Below, one piece after another: positions 45,041 through 54,277 of a stretch of 64,000 nt of DNA. Made by a program: the position numbers and the translations under genes. The notes under the pieces are model-generated. The model was given only the letters and a program-made list of their open reading frames with translations. It did no database searches and was not told the origin of the DNA. Numbering within the stretch: the stretch's first letter is position 1; each line of letters opens with the position of its first letter. The stretch is from the NCBI RefSeq assembly GCF_907165045.1, contig NZ_CAJRAU010000001.1, positions 868,001 to 932,000 of the forward strand, given 5' to 3'. The stretch comes from Dyadobacter linearis. Lineage in GTDB: Bacteria; Bacteroidota; Bacteroidia; Cytophagales; Spirosomataceae.

Positions 45041-48000
45041 ATCGCGTGTTGCGGGTTATCATTTTTTCTGTTCTGCTGGCTGGTGCTTTTTCATGTGCCA
45101 GCTATAAAACCCAATTTTCAAAAGAAGCAGTTAACTGGGAGCAGGACGCGCCGGCCCCGGATCTGGTTTTGAAACACACTATGTATCTCATCGGCGATGC
45201 CGGAAATGACTCTCCCGAAAGCCGCGCTCCGGTTTTGGAGTATCTCAAAAGAAAGCTGGAAACAGAGTCGAAGAACAGCTCTGCCTTGTTTTTGGGAGAC
45301 AATATTTACGAATACGGCATGCCGCCGTCAGAGGATTCGGCGGATCGGAAAGTGGCCGAGTTCAGGATCATTTCCCAGCTCGAAACACTCGACAAATTCA
45401 AAGGAACGCCCATTTTCATGCCCGGCAATCACGACTGGCGCGGCTGGGGCGTGAAGGGTTTGAAACGCCAGGAAAAATTTGTTGATAAATATATCAATGA
45501 AAAGCGCGGTGTCACGGACAAGGAAGATTACGAAAATTATTTTCTGCCCTTAGACGGCTGCTCAGGCCCGGAAGTGATCGAACTGAATGACAATGTGGTG
45601 GTTATCGTTGTGGATTCACAATGGTGGCTTACGGATTGGGATAAGGATTCAAAGATCAATGATGGCTGCGAGATCAAAAACAGGGAACAGTTCCGGTTTA
45701 TTTTTGAAAACGTGGTTCGTAAATACCGCAATAAAAATGTGGTCTTCGCTATGCACCATCCGCCTTACACCTACGGGCCGCACGGGGGAAGATTTACCAT
45801 TAAGCAACATATTTTTCCTTTAACAGAGCTTAATCCTGACCTATGGATCCCTCTGCCGGTTCTGGGCAGTATCAGCGCCATATTCCGCGCAACGATCGGC
45901 TCGAAGCAGGATGTTGCCAACAAGCATTACAAAGACTTGCGCACCGCTGTGATGGCAGGGGCGAAAAAGAATGGAAAATTCATTTTTGCCAGCGGCCATG
46001 AGCATGCATTGCAATTTATTGAAAACGATGATCAGGAATTCATTGTCAGTGGAAGCGGGAGTAAGAATAGCCCGGTAAGCCTTGGTAAGGGCTCGCAGTT
46101 TGCTTCATCCAGGCTCGGTTATTCAACCATTGATTTTTATGAAGGCGGCGAGGCTTGGACCAATTTCTGGGAAGTAAGCGCAGATGGTAAAGAGGCAAAG
46201 CTGGTTTTTCGAAAAAAAATTAAGGATAAGCAACCCATTGAATTGCCAGATTCGACCATCGCATTTACAGAATACAACCAGCATAATGATTCCACAAGCC
46301 GGTATGTGACCAGCAATGAGGTGAAACCTGTGGGCCGATTTCATGATTTTCTGTTAGGCCGGCACAACAGAGATCTTTACATTCGAAAATATACATTCCC
46401 CGTTTTAGACCTGAGCAAATACAAAGGTGGCGTCACGGCCGTCAAACAAGGCGGCGGTAACCAGACCAATTCCCTGCGCTTGCGGGACAATGATGGGAAG
46501 GAATATGCATTGCGCGGCCTGACCAAAGACGTGAGCCGGTTTTTGCCATTTCCATTCAATCAAATGATCGCTGCGAAATATCTGGTCGAGGATAACTTCC
46601 TGTCAACCAATCCTTTTGCGCCGCTCTGCATGCCTGTGTTAGCGGATGCGGTGAAAGTTTACCACACCAATCCGAAGTTATATTATGTCCCGGCTCAACC
46701 TGGGCTGGCGACTTACAACGCGCTTTTCGGTGGCACAATGAATTTGCTTGAAGAACGGCCGGACGGAAAACGATGGAAGCAGGCCGCTTTTTTTGGGAAT
46801 CCTGATAAAATCGTGAGCACGCCCGAACTGGTAGAAAGCATGTTGGAAAATGGTAAGCATAAGGTGGATGAAGCATGGGCGATCCGGACCCGCCTCTTCG
46901 ATTTTGTCGTGGGTGACTGGGACAGGCATGATGATCAATGGGCGTGGTCATCGGTGAAGCAGCCGGATGGGACAACATTATACCGCCCGATCCCGAGAGA
47001 CCGTGACCAGGCGTTTTCCATGTATGATGGCGTGCTAACCGGCGTTGCGCGGCTGACATTGCCATTTCTGCGTCAGCTTCAAAGTTTTAGTCCCGAAATC
47101 CAGAGTATGAAATGGACCACATGGAGCGCCCGGCTTTTTGACAGAACATTCCTGACCCGGCTTACGTGGCAGCAATGGGAAGAACAAGCAAAATTCATCC
47201 AGCTCAACCTGACCGACGAGGTCATCCATAACGCTTTTGCCAGCTGGCCTGAGGAAGCCAGAAAAATATCCTCGCCTGCATTGATCCGCAACATAATAAG
47301 CCGCCGGGATAACCTGCTTAAAATAGCCCGCACGCATTATGAATTTGTAAGTGAAAATGTAAATGTGATAGGCACGGAAGAAGAAGAACGGATTGTGGTG
47401 GAAAGGCTTGATGAGAGCCGGACCAAAGTATCCGTTTACGAAACAGGAAAAGACCGCCATATCAAGCATTTAAACTACGAGCGCATTTTTGACGCGGATG
47501 TCACCAGGACGATCAATGTTTATGGCAATGGCGATGATGACGAATTCATCGTAAAAGGAGATGCAAATAAGGGCATTCAGGTAAGATTGATCGGCGGATT
47601 GGGAACGGATGTGTTTGCGGATAGCACGAAAGCGGGCGCGGGAAAGAAAAAAACGCTGGTTTACGACGATCTTCGCAACAACACAGTCGTTTCCGGTGCT
47701 GACATAAAGGACAAACGCACAAACCTTTACCGGTACAATGTCTATGACAGGCGAAGCGCCGACAGCAACTACGACATTGCCATCCCCGCACCCATTCTGG
47801 GCGTCAACCCGGACGATGGTCTTTTGCTCGGTGCAAGCGCTACCTGGATGCGTTATGGATTCAAAAAAGAGCCTTATGCCTCATTACATGCCTTTGGGGC
47901 CAGTTATGCATTTGCTACCAAAGGCTTCAAGGTCGATTATACCGGTGATTTTATCAATGCTTTCAAGAAGTTTGATTTTTATCTGGACACTTATTATCAC

Positions 48001-48825
48001 GGGCCAACCTATGCATTCAACTACGCAGGATTAGGAAATGATACGGAAAGGCCGGTTGATGATCCGGATTTTTACCGGGTACGACAAAGCTTTTTACACA
48101 TTTATCCTGCATTAAAAAAACGGTTCGGAGGTACTTCGGGCTTCATTACGCTTGGCCCAACCTTTGAGCTGTCAGACATCCAGCCAACGGGCGGAAGGTT
48201 TATTACAAGTGCGGAAAACGAATTGTCCGATGATGTTTTTGAAACAAAAATGTTTGCAGGCGGCAAGTTTCAACTTGATTTTAATAGTGTTGACAACATT
48301 TTTGCACCGCACACGGGTATCCGTTTCAATGCCGGCTTCAACTGGACGACCAACCTGGATAACAAGAATAACTTCGGCTCATTCCGTGCGAAATTCGCCT
48401 ACTATACCAGCCTCGATGCCAGAGAAAACATTATTCTGGCAACGCAAGTAGGAACCGGGCTGATCTTTGGGGACAGTTATGAATTTTTCCAAATGCCCAC
48501 ATTAGGGGGGAAACAGGGCTTACGGGGCTATCGTACGGAGCGATTTTACGGGCACAGCAGCATCTGGCATGATACCGACCTTCGTATCCGGCTGGGGAGC
48601 AGCTATAACCCGACGTTACCCCTTACTTACGGCGTTTTTGGTAGCTTTGATTATGGCCGTGTCTGGCTGGACGATGAGGAATCAAAATCTTTGCATTATA
48701 ACTATGGAGGCGGGGTCTGGTTTGCGCCGGTTGATATTCTCACATTCGCGGTAGGGGCCTTTATACCCAAAGAAAAAAAAGAAGAAAAGCCGCGGATCGC
48801 GTTTCAGATCGGTTTTTGGTTCTGA
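45037..48825 (+). CDS. Metallophosphoesterase - kinase-like - BamA-type barrel fusion lipoprotein
   Basis: 1262 residues. Signal with lipobox LLAGAFSC. Calcineurin-like metallophosphoesterase about 45-340: LIGDAGN, FLGDNIYEYG, MPGNHDWRG, FAMHHPPY and ASGHEHAL. A middle region about 460-690 has RLRDNDGKEYALRGL, FVVGDWDRHDDQW and PRDRDQAF, reminiscent of the catalytic and metal-binding segments of CotH/FAM20/HipA-type atypical kinases; this is my inference. From about 900 to the end is an outer-membrane barrel of the bacterial surface antigen (BamA/TamA) type, with GLRGYRTERFYG and a terminal IGFWF. Thus an outer-membrane protein with phosphatase (and possibly kinase) parts. It overlaps the SdiA-type gene by 4 bases. 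Confidence 0.9.
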   Translation: MNRVLRVIIFSVLLAGAFSCASYKTQFSKEAVNWEQDAPAPDLVLKHTMYLIGDAGNDSPESRAPVLEYLKRKLETESKNSSALFLGDNIYEYGMPPSEDSADRKVAEFRIISQLETLDKFKGTPIFMPGNHDWRGWGVKGLKRQEKFVDKYINEKRGVTDKEDYENYFLPLDGCSGPEVIELNDNVVVIVVDSQWWLTDWDKDSKINDGCEIKNREQFRFIFENVVRKYRNKNVVFAMHHPPYTYGPHGGRFTIKQHIFPLTELNPDLWIPLPVLGSISAIFRATIGSKQDVANKHYKDLRTAVMAGAKKNGKFIFASGHEHALQFIENDDQEFIVSGSGSKNSPVSLGKGSQFASSRLGYSTIDFYEGGEAWTNFWEVSADGKEAKLVFRKKIKDKQPIELPDSTIAFTEYNQHNDSTSRYVTSNEVKPVGRFHDFLLGRHNRDLYIRKYTFPVLDLSKYKGGVTAVKQGGGNQTNSLRLRDNDGKEYALRGLTKDVSRFLPFPFNQMIAAKYLVEDNFLSTNPFAPLCMPVLADAVKVYHTNPKLYYVPAQPGLATYNALFGGTMNLLEERPDGKRWKQAAFFGNPDKIVSTPELVESMLENGKHKVDEAWAIRTRLFDFVVGDWDRHDDQWAWSSVKQPDGTTLYRPIPRDRDQAFSMYDGVLTGVARLTLPFLRQLQSFSPEIQSMKWTTWSARLFDRTFLTRLTWQQWEEQAKFIQLNLTDEVIHNAFASWPEEARKISSPALIRNIISRRDNLLKIARTHYEFVSENVNVIGTEEEERIVVERLDESRTKVSVYETGKDRHIKHLNYERIFDADVTRTINVYGNGDDDEFIVKGDANKGIQVRLIGGLGTDVFADSTKAGAGKKKTLVYDDLRNNTVVSGADIKDKRTNLYRYNVYDRRSADSNYDIAIPAPILGVNPDDGLLLGASATWMRYGFKKEPYASLHAFGASYAFATKGFKVDYTGDFINAFKKFDFYLDTYYHGPTYAFNYAGLGNDTERPVDDPDFYRVRQSFLHIYPALKKRFGGTSGFITLGPTFELSDIQPTGGRFITSAENELSDDVFETKMFAGGKFQLDFNSVDNIFAPHTGIRFNAGFNWTTNLDNKNNFGSFRAKFAYYTSLDARENIILATQVGTGLIFGDSYEFFQMPTLGGKQGLRGYRTERFYGHSSIWHDTDLRIRLGSSYNPTLPLTYGVFGSFDYGRVWLDDEESKSLHYNYGGGVWFAPVDILTFAVGAFIPKEKKEEKPRIAFQIGFWF

Positions 48826-48916
48826 AATTCTAAGAAATATTTTCGGATCTAATATCAGAATCGGCCGTGCGCGCCGGTCTGCATTACTATCACGCCGTTT
48901 CATACCGAAACGCTGA

Positions 48917-48934
48917 ATAGCAAATATTTGCTAT
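48917..48934. promoter_or_regulatory. ATAGCAA palindrome upstream of the GEVED gene
   Basis: ATAGCAAATATTTGCTAT, a perfect 18-base palindrome, 55 bases before the ATG at 48990. The same arms (ATAGCAA-N4-TTGCTAT) occur before the other GEVED gene (59978-59995); half copies lie near 54250 and 61988. A probable operator, perhaps for the NarL-type regulator at 53542. TAGTTTAG lies 14 bases beyond and may be the -7 element. Confidence 0.65.
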
Positions 48935-48989
48935 TGTGCACCGTGTGTAGTTTAGTGTTTTTTGTATAAAAGACCTTAACTACGTTCGG

Positions 48990-51900
48990 ATGAAAACCAT
49001 AAAATTCTACTTCACATTCTTTTTATTCCTCGTGTGCCTGGCCGGCGGTAGCAGCCTTTATGCACAAACGTATTGCGCTTCTGCGGGTGTTAATGGCCAA
49101 AGTATATTTAATGTAACGATTGGCACTTTAAACAATTCTTCGAACTGTAATCTAACGGGTGGCAACGGGTCTGTTTTGAATGATTATGCAAATTATACCG
49201 AGCTGGCCGCTCCGGATCTTTTCCAACTAGCGCCTCATCCTTTTTCTATCGGCATCGGTAGTTGTAGAAATTACGGACAATCCACGACATCGATCTGGAT
49301 TGATTATAACCATGACGGAGCTTTTGATGGGGAGGGTGAACTCGTATATCGCTCAGCTGGATTTTTCAACCCGTCTTATACGGTATCAGGTTCAATCGTT
49401 ATTCCTCAGACCGCCCTGCCAGGCCCAACCCGGATGCGGGTTATCAACTCCAATGAATCGAATGTAAGTCCTTGCGGAGATTATAGCGGAGGTGAAACAG
49501 AAGATTACACAATAAATATTCTAAGTACAGTTGCGTGCACTGGCCAGCCTGCACCGGGAAATACCGTAGCAAGTGAATCCGTTACCTGCTTCAATCGCAC
49601 CATTGATTTGTCGTTTTCATCCGCTTCCGCACTCAACAGTGTCGATGCTGCCGGCTTCACTTACCAATGGTTTAACAATGCGGGTCCGATTTCCGGTGCG
49701 ACCAACCCGACATACACGGCAACCATTACAAACGCAGACAATTTTTATTGTGAAGTCACCTGTACTGTGAGTGGCCAAATTGGTCAATCAACTCCGGTTT
49801 CCATTAGTTTAAAACCGTTTGATCAATGCTATTGTGCATCTGTCGCTGCCAGTGCCGCGGGGCTGGACATTTTCAATGTAACAGCAGGGACGCTCAATAA
49901 CACTTCTGACCTTTCCGCGGCAGGCGGCCCCGGATCAGTTACAAACAGATATGCCGATTATACCACGGTGGTGTCATCGCCGGTCTTTAATCAGTTGGCG
50001 GCAATTCCACTTTCCGTGCAAATAGGTGAGAATACCGGTCTTGCCGCCACTTCTGTCTGGATCGATTACAATCAGAACGGCATTTTTGAAGCTCCCGACG
50101 AAAGAGTATATCAAACAACAACGCCAACTTCCGGAAACCAAACGCTTACCGGCTCTTTTATCATTCCATCCAGTGCGTCGACGGGCACAACCCGTATGCG
50201 GGTCATTACAAATGCTGGTCAAAATCCGGTAGGCTCTGCCTGCGATAGTTATGATCAGGGCGAAACGGAAGATTATCTGGTCAGCATCGAGCTGCCGCTG
50301 GTGTGCAGCGGCGCCCCGGCACAAAGCAATACAATCGCTACACAAGAGCAGGATTGCGCGGAAGGAAGGTATACATTTTTGCTGAGCCCTGCTGTGACGA
50401 CGATCGGCAATACGTTTCAATGGTATAATAACGAAGGACCCATTGCCGGCGCAACAGGCGAGACTTATTCTGCAAAAATTACAAGAGAAGATGCTTATTA
50501 CTGTGATGTATCATGCTCCAACGGCGAAACAACGACGAGATCGATCCCGGTTTCTGTTGCTCCCTGCTACTGCAAATCTTACGCTCGGGACCCAGAGGGA
50601 CTAGATATTAATAATGTGACAGTAGGGACGCTCAACAATTCAACCACCTCTTTTCAGCTTGGTGGGCCGGGATCTGTGTCGGGTGCTTATTCTGATTTCA
50701 CAACCCTTGTGGATGCGCCTGTCTTTAATCAATCAGCCACGATTCCATTTTCAATATCCGCTGGCGGAAGCGCTTTTTTCTTTAATACTATGATCTGGAT
50801 TGACTACAACCGCAATGGTTCCTTTGAAAGTCCGGACGAATTGATATTTCAAGGACGGGGTGAGGGGAGTCTTACTGCCACGGGCTCATTTTTAATCCCT
50901 AAAAACGCACCCACAGGTACTACCCGTATGCGAATCATTTCCGCCCAGAACGCCGGTCAAAGTCTGTTTACTTCTCCGTGCGGAGACTATTTTAAAGGAG
51001 AAACAGAAGATTATCTGATCAACATTGTACCGCCACCATCTTGTAGTGGCACTCCTGCCCAAACAACTACTATTGCGACCCAAAACCTGGTTTGCCCCGA
51101 AGTAAGTTTTACTTTTTCGCTGAGTCCGATCATTACAACGGGCGACAACACTTATCAATGGTACAATGATGCCGGTCCCATTGCCGGTGCTACCGACGAT
51201 ACCTACACAACCACCATCACCGGTCCCGACAATTTTTATTGCGCTGTAACTTGTCCAACCGGCGAAAGCACAACCCTATCAACACCCGTGGCTGTTCAGA
51301 GTCCTTATCTTTATTGTGCCTGTACTTCCATTTCAGAAGATGCTAACTCTGCCGACATTGCCAATGTGACGATAGGCGAATTAAACAACTCCTCGAATTG
51401 TGGGCAAACCGGCGGACCTGGCTCAGTGCTGAGTCGGTACTCGGATTACACCCGGGTGATTGCCGCCACTAACCTTACAGCAGGTAACACCATTCCGATC
51501 TCTGTATCAATGACTTCTTGTGGTCGATTTACTATGAGTTCGACATCTGTATGGATTGATTTTAATCATAATGGAAGTTTTGATGCACCGGGGGAAAGAG
51601 TTTTTTCCTCACCAGATAACCTTGGGGCCGAATACACTTTGACAGGTTCCGCTTCCATACCGGAAGGCGCGCTGCCTGGCCTGACACGCATGAGAGTCAT
51701 ATCCGGGAGCGGAGATATCATTAATTCTGCTTGCGCAGGCTATGTACGGGGCGAAACGGAAGATTATTTTGTGAATATCTTGCCCTCGGCATGTAGCGGC
51801 AATATCACACTCCCGACAACTGCAACAACAACTACACAAAACGTCGCGACGACGCCTTTGGTAGCTAACGAATGTGAATACATTGCCAAAGTAGTGCCCG

Positions 51901-52853
51901 GAGAAGGTTTCACGGAGGCTACGATCAAAAGCTGGCTCGAAACAACACCGCCTTTTAACTATGTGCCACGGCATTACGAGATTACACCGGCCACCAACGC
52001 AGGCACAGCAACAGGCACGGTCACTTTGTACTTCTCTCAAGCCGATTTCGACGTCTATAATGCAACGATCAATGCTGGCCTGCTACCAACCGGCCCGGAT
52101 GATGCCGCGGGTATTGCCAACTTCCAGATCGTTAAATTTTCAGGAACCAGTGAGACAGGCCTGAACTATCCGGGACCACCAAAACCTATTCCGGGCGCGG
52201 GAAATTCATGGAATACGGGAGCATATACTTTTGTCTGGAACGCAACTAATTCCATCTGGGAAGTAACATTCCCTGTAACAGGATTCAGCGGCTTTATTGC
52301 GAAATCAATTGGTCAACCTTTACCAGTTACACTGATTTCTTTCACGGGCAAAACCGTAGAAAAAAGTAATGAACTAACGTGGAAAACCAGCTCCGAAGTC
52401 AATTTCAGTCATTTTGAGATCCAAAGGAGCGTGAATGCGAAAACCTTTGAGAAAATAGGTGAGCTGGCATCGGATCAACTTAGAACTTACACTTTCGTGG
52501 ATCCTAATGCACCTTTCGGAAAAGTATATTATCGCCTGAAAATGATAGATCTGGACACGAAATACAGCTTTTCAAAAATAATTTCATTGGAAGGCAACAC
52601 GGAAAACGCAGTGGTCGGCAACATTTATCCTAACCCAGGTACTGGCAAAGTATATATTGAAATCAATGCATTGACCAAGGGAACCTGGAACATAAGCAGT
52701 TACGATTTGTCAGGCAAACTAATATCGCAGAAAAGTAAGATTCTGAAAGCCGGGTCGAATATCATTACGATTGACAAGCTGTCTCCCGGTCTAAACATTT
52801 TGAAGTTTGACAACGGAAGTATTTCCGAAATCAGGAAAGTTGTAAAAGAGTAG
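48990..52853 (+). CDS. T9SS-secreted protein with four GEVED modules
   Basis: 1287 residues. Signal peptide MKTIKFYFTFFLFLVCLAGG. Four GEVED-type modules begin near residues 27, 280, 526 and 775; each opens with YC(A/K)S, has a (G/E)TLNNSS-type strand, WIDYNxxGxF, TRMRVI and closes with GETEDYxxNI, the motif the family is named for. Three Ig-like inserts (YQWYNDAGPIAGATDDTY) separate them. A VTGFSGF stretch and an FN3-like part (ELTWKTSSEVNFSHFEIQRS) precede the type A T9SS sorting domain (IYPNPGTG to IRKVVKE). Presumed surface adhesin or matrix protein; the function is unknown. Related to the protein at 57608. Confidence 0.93.
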   Translation: MKTIKFYFTFFLFLVCLAGGSSLYAQTYCASAGVNGQSIFNVTIGTLNNSSNCNLTGGNGSVLNDYANYTELAAPDLFQLAPHPFSIGIGSCRNYGQSTTSIWIDYNHDGAFDGEGELVYRSAGFFNPSYTVSGSIVIPQTALPGPTRMRVINSNESNVSPCGDYSGGETEDYTINILSTVACTGQPAPGNTVASESVTCFNRTIDLSFSSASALNSVDAAGFTYQWFNNAGPISGATNPTYTATITNADNFYCEVTCTVSGQIGQSTPVSISLKPFDQCYCASVAASAAGLDIFNVTAGTLNNTSDLSAAGGPGSVTNRYADYTTVVSSPVFNQLAAIPLSVQIGENTGLAATSVWIDYNQNGIFEAPDERVYQTTTPTSGNQTLTGSFIIPSSASTGTTRMRVITNAGQNPVGSACDSYDQGETEDYLVSIELPLVCSGAPAQSNTIATQEQDCAEGRYTFLLSPAVTTIGNTFQWYNNEGPIAGATGETYSAKITREDAYYCDVSCSNGETTTRSIPVSVAPCYCKSYARDPEGLDINNVTVGTLNNSTTSFQLGGPGSVSGAYSDFTTLVDAPVFNQSATIPFSISAGGSAFFFNTMIWIDYNRNGSFESPDELIFQGRGEGSLTATGSFLIPKNAPTGTTRMRIISAQNAGQSLFTSPCGDYFKGETEDYLINIVPPPSCSGTPAQTTTIATQNLVCPEVSFTFSLSPIITTGDNTYQWYNDAGPIAGATDDTYTTTITGPDNFYCAVTCPTGESTTLSTPVAVQSPYLYCACTSISEDANSADIANVTIGELNNSSNCGQTGGPGSVLSRYSDYTRVIAATNLTAGNTIPISVSMTSCGRFTMSSTSVWIDFNHNGSFDAPGERVFSSPDNLGAEYTLTGSASIPEGALPGLTRMRVISGSGDIINSACAGYVRGETEDYFVNILPSACSGNITLPTTATTTTQNVATTPLVANECEYIAKVVPGEGFTEATIKSWLETTPPFNYVPRHYEITPATNAGTATGTVTLYFSQADFDVYNATINAGLLPTGPDDAAGIANFQIVKFSGTSETGLNYPGPPKPIPGAGNSWNTGAYTFVWNATNSIWEVTFPVTGFSGFIAKSIGQPLPVTLISFTGKTVEKSNELTWKTSSEVNFSHFEIQRSVNAKTFEKIGELASDQLRTYTFVDPNAPFGKVYYRLKMIDLDTKYSFSKIISLEGNTENAVVGNIYPNPGTGKVYIEINALTKGTWNISSYDLSGKLISQKSKILKAGSNIITIDKLSPGLNILKFDNGSISEIRKVVKE

Positions 52854-52876
52854 CGAAAGCCTGACGATTACGCAAC

Positions 52877-53179
52877 ATGGATTATCCTTACGTAGGCGAA
52901 ATCAAGCTATTCGCCGGGAAATTCGCTCCTGATGGTTGGATGTTCTGCGATGGGAAGCTGCTTCCTATCGCAGAAAACCATTTCCTTTTTCACGTGCTGG
53001 GAACCACTTACGGCGGCGACGGACAGGCCACATTCGGCCTGCCCGATCTTCGGGGTGAGATGCCGGTGCACCAGGACGAGGGACCAGGCGGAGGGGAAAG
53101 GCCTTTTCACAACAGCGAGCCCTACCTGTACGTCAATTACATTATTTCACTCTACGGCATATACGCGCCAAAAAGTTAA
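52877..53179 (+). CDS. Miniature tail-collar protein 1
   Basis: 100 residues of phage Tail_Collar/MdpB type: YVGEIKLFAGKFAPDGWMFC, DGKLLPIAENHFLFHVLGTT, YGGDGQATFGLPDLRGEMPV. Normal bacterial members are about 170-180 residues, so the C-terminal part is short. Same strand, 23 bases after the GEVED gene. There are no other phage genes here, so this is not a prophage; the family is found outside phages as microcystin-dependent proteins, which likely assemble into extracellular fibres. Confidence 0.88.
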   Translation: MDYPYVGEIKLFAGKFAPDGWMFCDGKLLPIAENHFLFHVLGTTYGGDGQATFGLPDLRGEMPVHQDEGPGGGERPFHNSEPYLYVNYIISLYGIYAPKS

Positions 53180-53183
53180 AGTG

Positions 53184-53561
53184 ATGAGAGAACCATTTCT
53201 GGCAGAAATAAAATTTATTCCCGCGCGTAAACTGCCCGAAGGATGGGCCTGGTGCGACGGCCGCGAAATGCGCATTGCGGAACATCCTGCCCTATTTGAA
53301 CTGCTGGGCACAACTTTCGGAGGAGACGGACAATCAACTTTTGCGCTGCCTAACCTGGCGGGCCGCAAGCCCGTGCAGATCGAATTGCATGCAGAAATGC
53401 TTGTAATGGCTAATCAGTCGTCGCGCCCATTGGGACTCGAACGCAAGGTTCAGCAGCAATATGTCAGGCCAACTTATGAATCAACCCATTTTTGTATTGC
53501 TTTAAAAGGCATTTTCCCCGTGAGTAACACAGTTCCCGGCGTTACACCAACCTCTCCCTGA
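53184..53561 (+). CDS. Miniature tail-collar protein 2
   Basis: 125 residues from MREPFLAEIKFIPARKLPEG (ATG at 53184, 4 bases after the previous stop). WAWCDGREMRIAEHPALFEL, LGTTFGGDGQSTFALPNLAG, then a longer C-terminal part with HFCIALKGIFP, the usual ending of the family. Tandem with the preceding gene. It overlaps the minus-strand regulator by 20 bases at the 3' end. Confidence 0.87.
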   Translation: MREPFLAEIKFIPARKLPEGWAWCDGREMRIAEHPALFELLGTTFGGDGQSTFALPNLAGRKPVQIELHAEMLVMANQSSRPLGLERKVQQQYVRPTYESTHFCIALKGIFPVSNTVPGVTPTSP

Positions 53562-54174
53562 TCGCCAGACTCACCGCCTCGGTAGCGCTATTGACATAAA
53601 GCTTATCATAGATGTTGCGGATGTGGTTATTCACCGTATTGTACGCAATGTCACATTCTGCGGCGATTAATTTATAGCTATAACCTTTAACCAAAAATCC
53701 TAAAATGTGCTTTTCACGCTCCGTGAGATGGTAGTCCTTCTTGCTGGCTGCATCAGCCGAAAAGTAACGCAGTACCTTGGTTGCAATGCTGCCGGTCATC
53801 GGCGCGCCGCCTTCAAGCGCTTCCCGTAAGCTTTCAATGAATCTTTCTGGGCTTGTTTTTTTGAGCAAATATCCGTTTGCGCCGGCTTGCAGACTACCAA
53901 AAATCCTTTCGTCTTCCTCAAAGTTTGTCTGGATGATCACAGGCAATGCACCGAAATGTCTCCTGATCAGGATGGTTGCGTCTATGCCGTTTATTCCGGG
54001 CATATCAATATCCATGAGCACCAGGTCGGGCTTCGATTCGGTAATGTTCGCTAAAAGATTGTTGGCATTGGGAAAGGTGCCCGTGCACACAAAACCATCC
54101 GAAAGATTGAGCAGCATGGACACACTGTTTAACCTCTCCTGATTGTCGTCGAAAATAATGATCCTTGATGCCAT
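53542..54174 (-). CDS. NarL/LuxR-type response regulator
   Basis: About 210 residues from MASRIIIFDDN (54174), or 216 from the ATG at 54192. Receiver: FDDNQERL, phospho-acceptor Asp in LVLMDIDMPGINGIDA, and NGYLLKKTSPERF. LuxR HTH near the C-terminus: LTEREKHILGFLVKGYSYKL, then IAYNTVNNHIRNIYDKLYVN. 103 bases separate it from the propeller histidine kinase on the same strand, its presumed partner. It may recognise the ATAGCAA sites in this locus. Confidence 0.92.
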   Translation of the reverse strand: MASRIIIFDDNQERLNSVSMLLNLSDGFVCTGTFPNANNLLANITESKPDLVLMDIDMPGINGIDATILIRRHFGALPVIIQTNFEEDERIFGSLQAGANGYLLKKTSPERFIESLREALEGGAPMTGSIATKVLRYFSADAASKKDYHLTEREKHILGFLVKGYSYKLIAAECDIAYNTVNNHIRNIYDKLYVNSATEAVSLAIRERLV

Positions 54175-54249
54175 AGGGTACATTAACAGCATTTAATACG
54201 ATATTGAAATTTCATGCTGCAAAATTAACAATCGAATTTTTTCTACAAT

Positions 54250-54256
54250 ATAGCAA
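54250..54256. promoter_or_regulatory. ATAGCAA half-site upstream of the response regulator
   Basis: ATAGCAAATACTAGTC begins here, 58 bases beyond the ATG at 54192. It has the left arm and centre of the ATAGCAA palindrome but not the right arm. Possible weak autoregulatory site. Confidence 0.4.
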
Positions 54257-54277
54257 ATACTAGTCATCCTTATTTGG

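Noticed and set aside
46556-47065. 169-residue minus-strand ORF
   Set aside because: Shadow of the phosphoesterase-barrel gene; composition is Pro/His/Arg/Ser-rich.
52877-53561. Prophage remnant because of the tail-collar genes
   Set aside because: No other phage genes, integrase or att-like repeats nearby; the family also exists outside phages.
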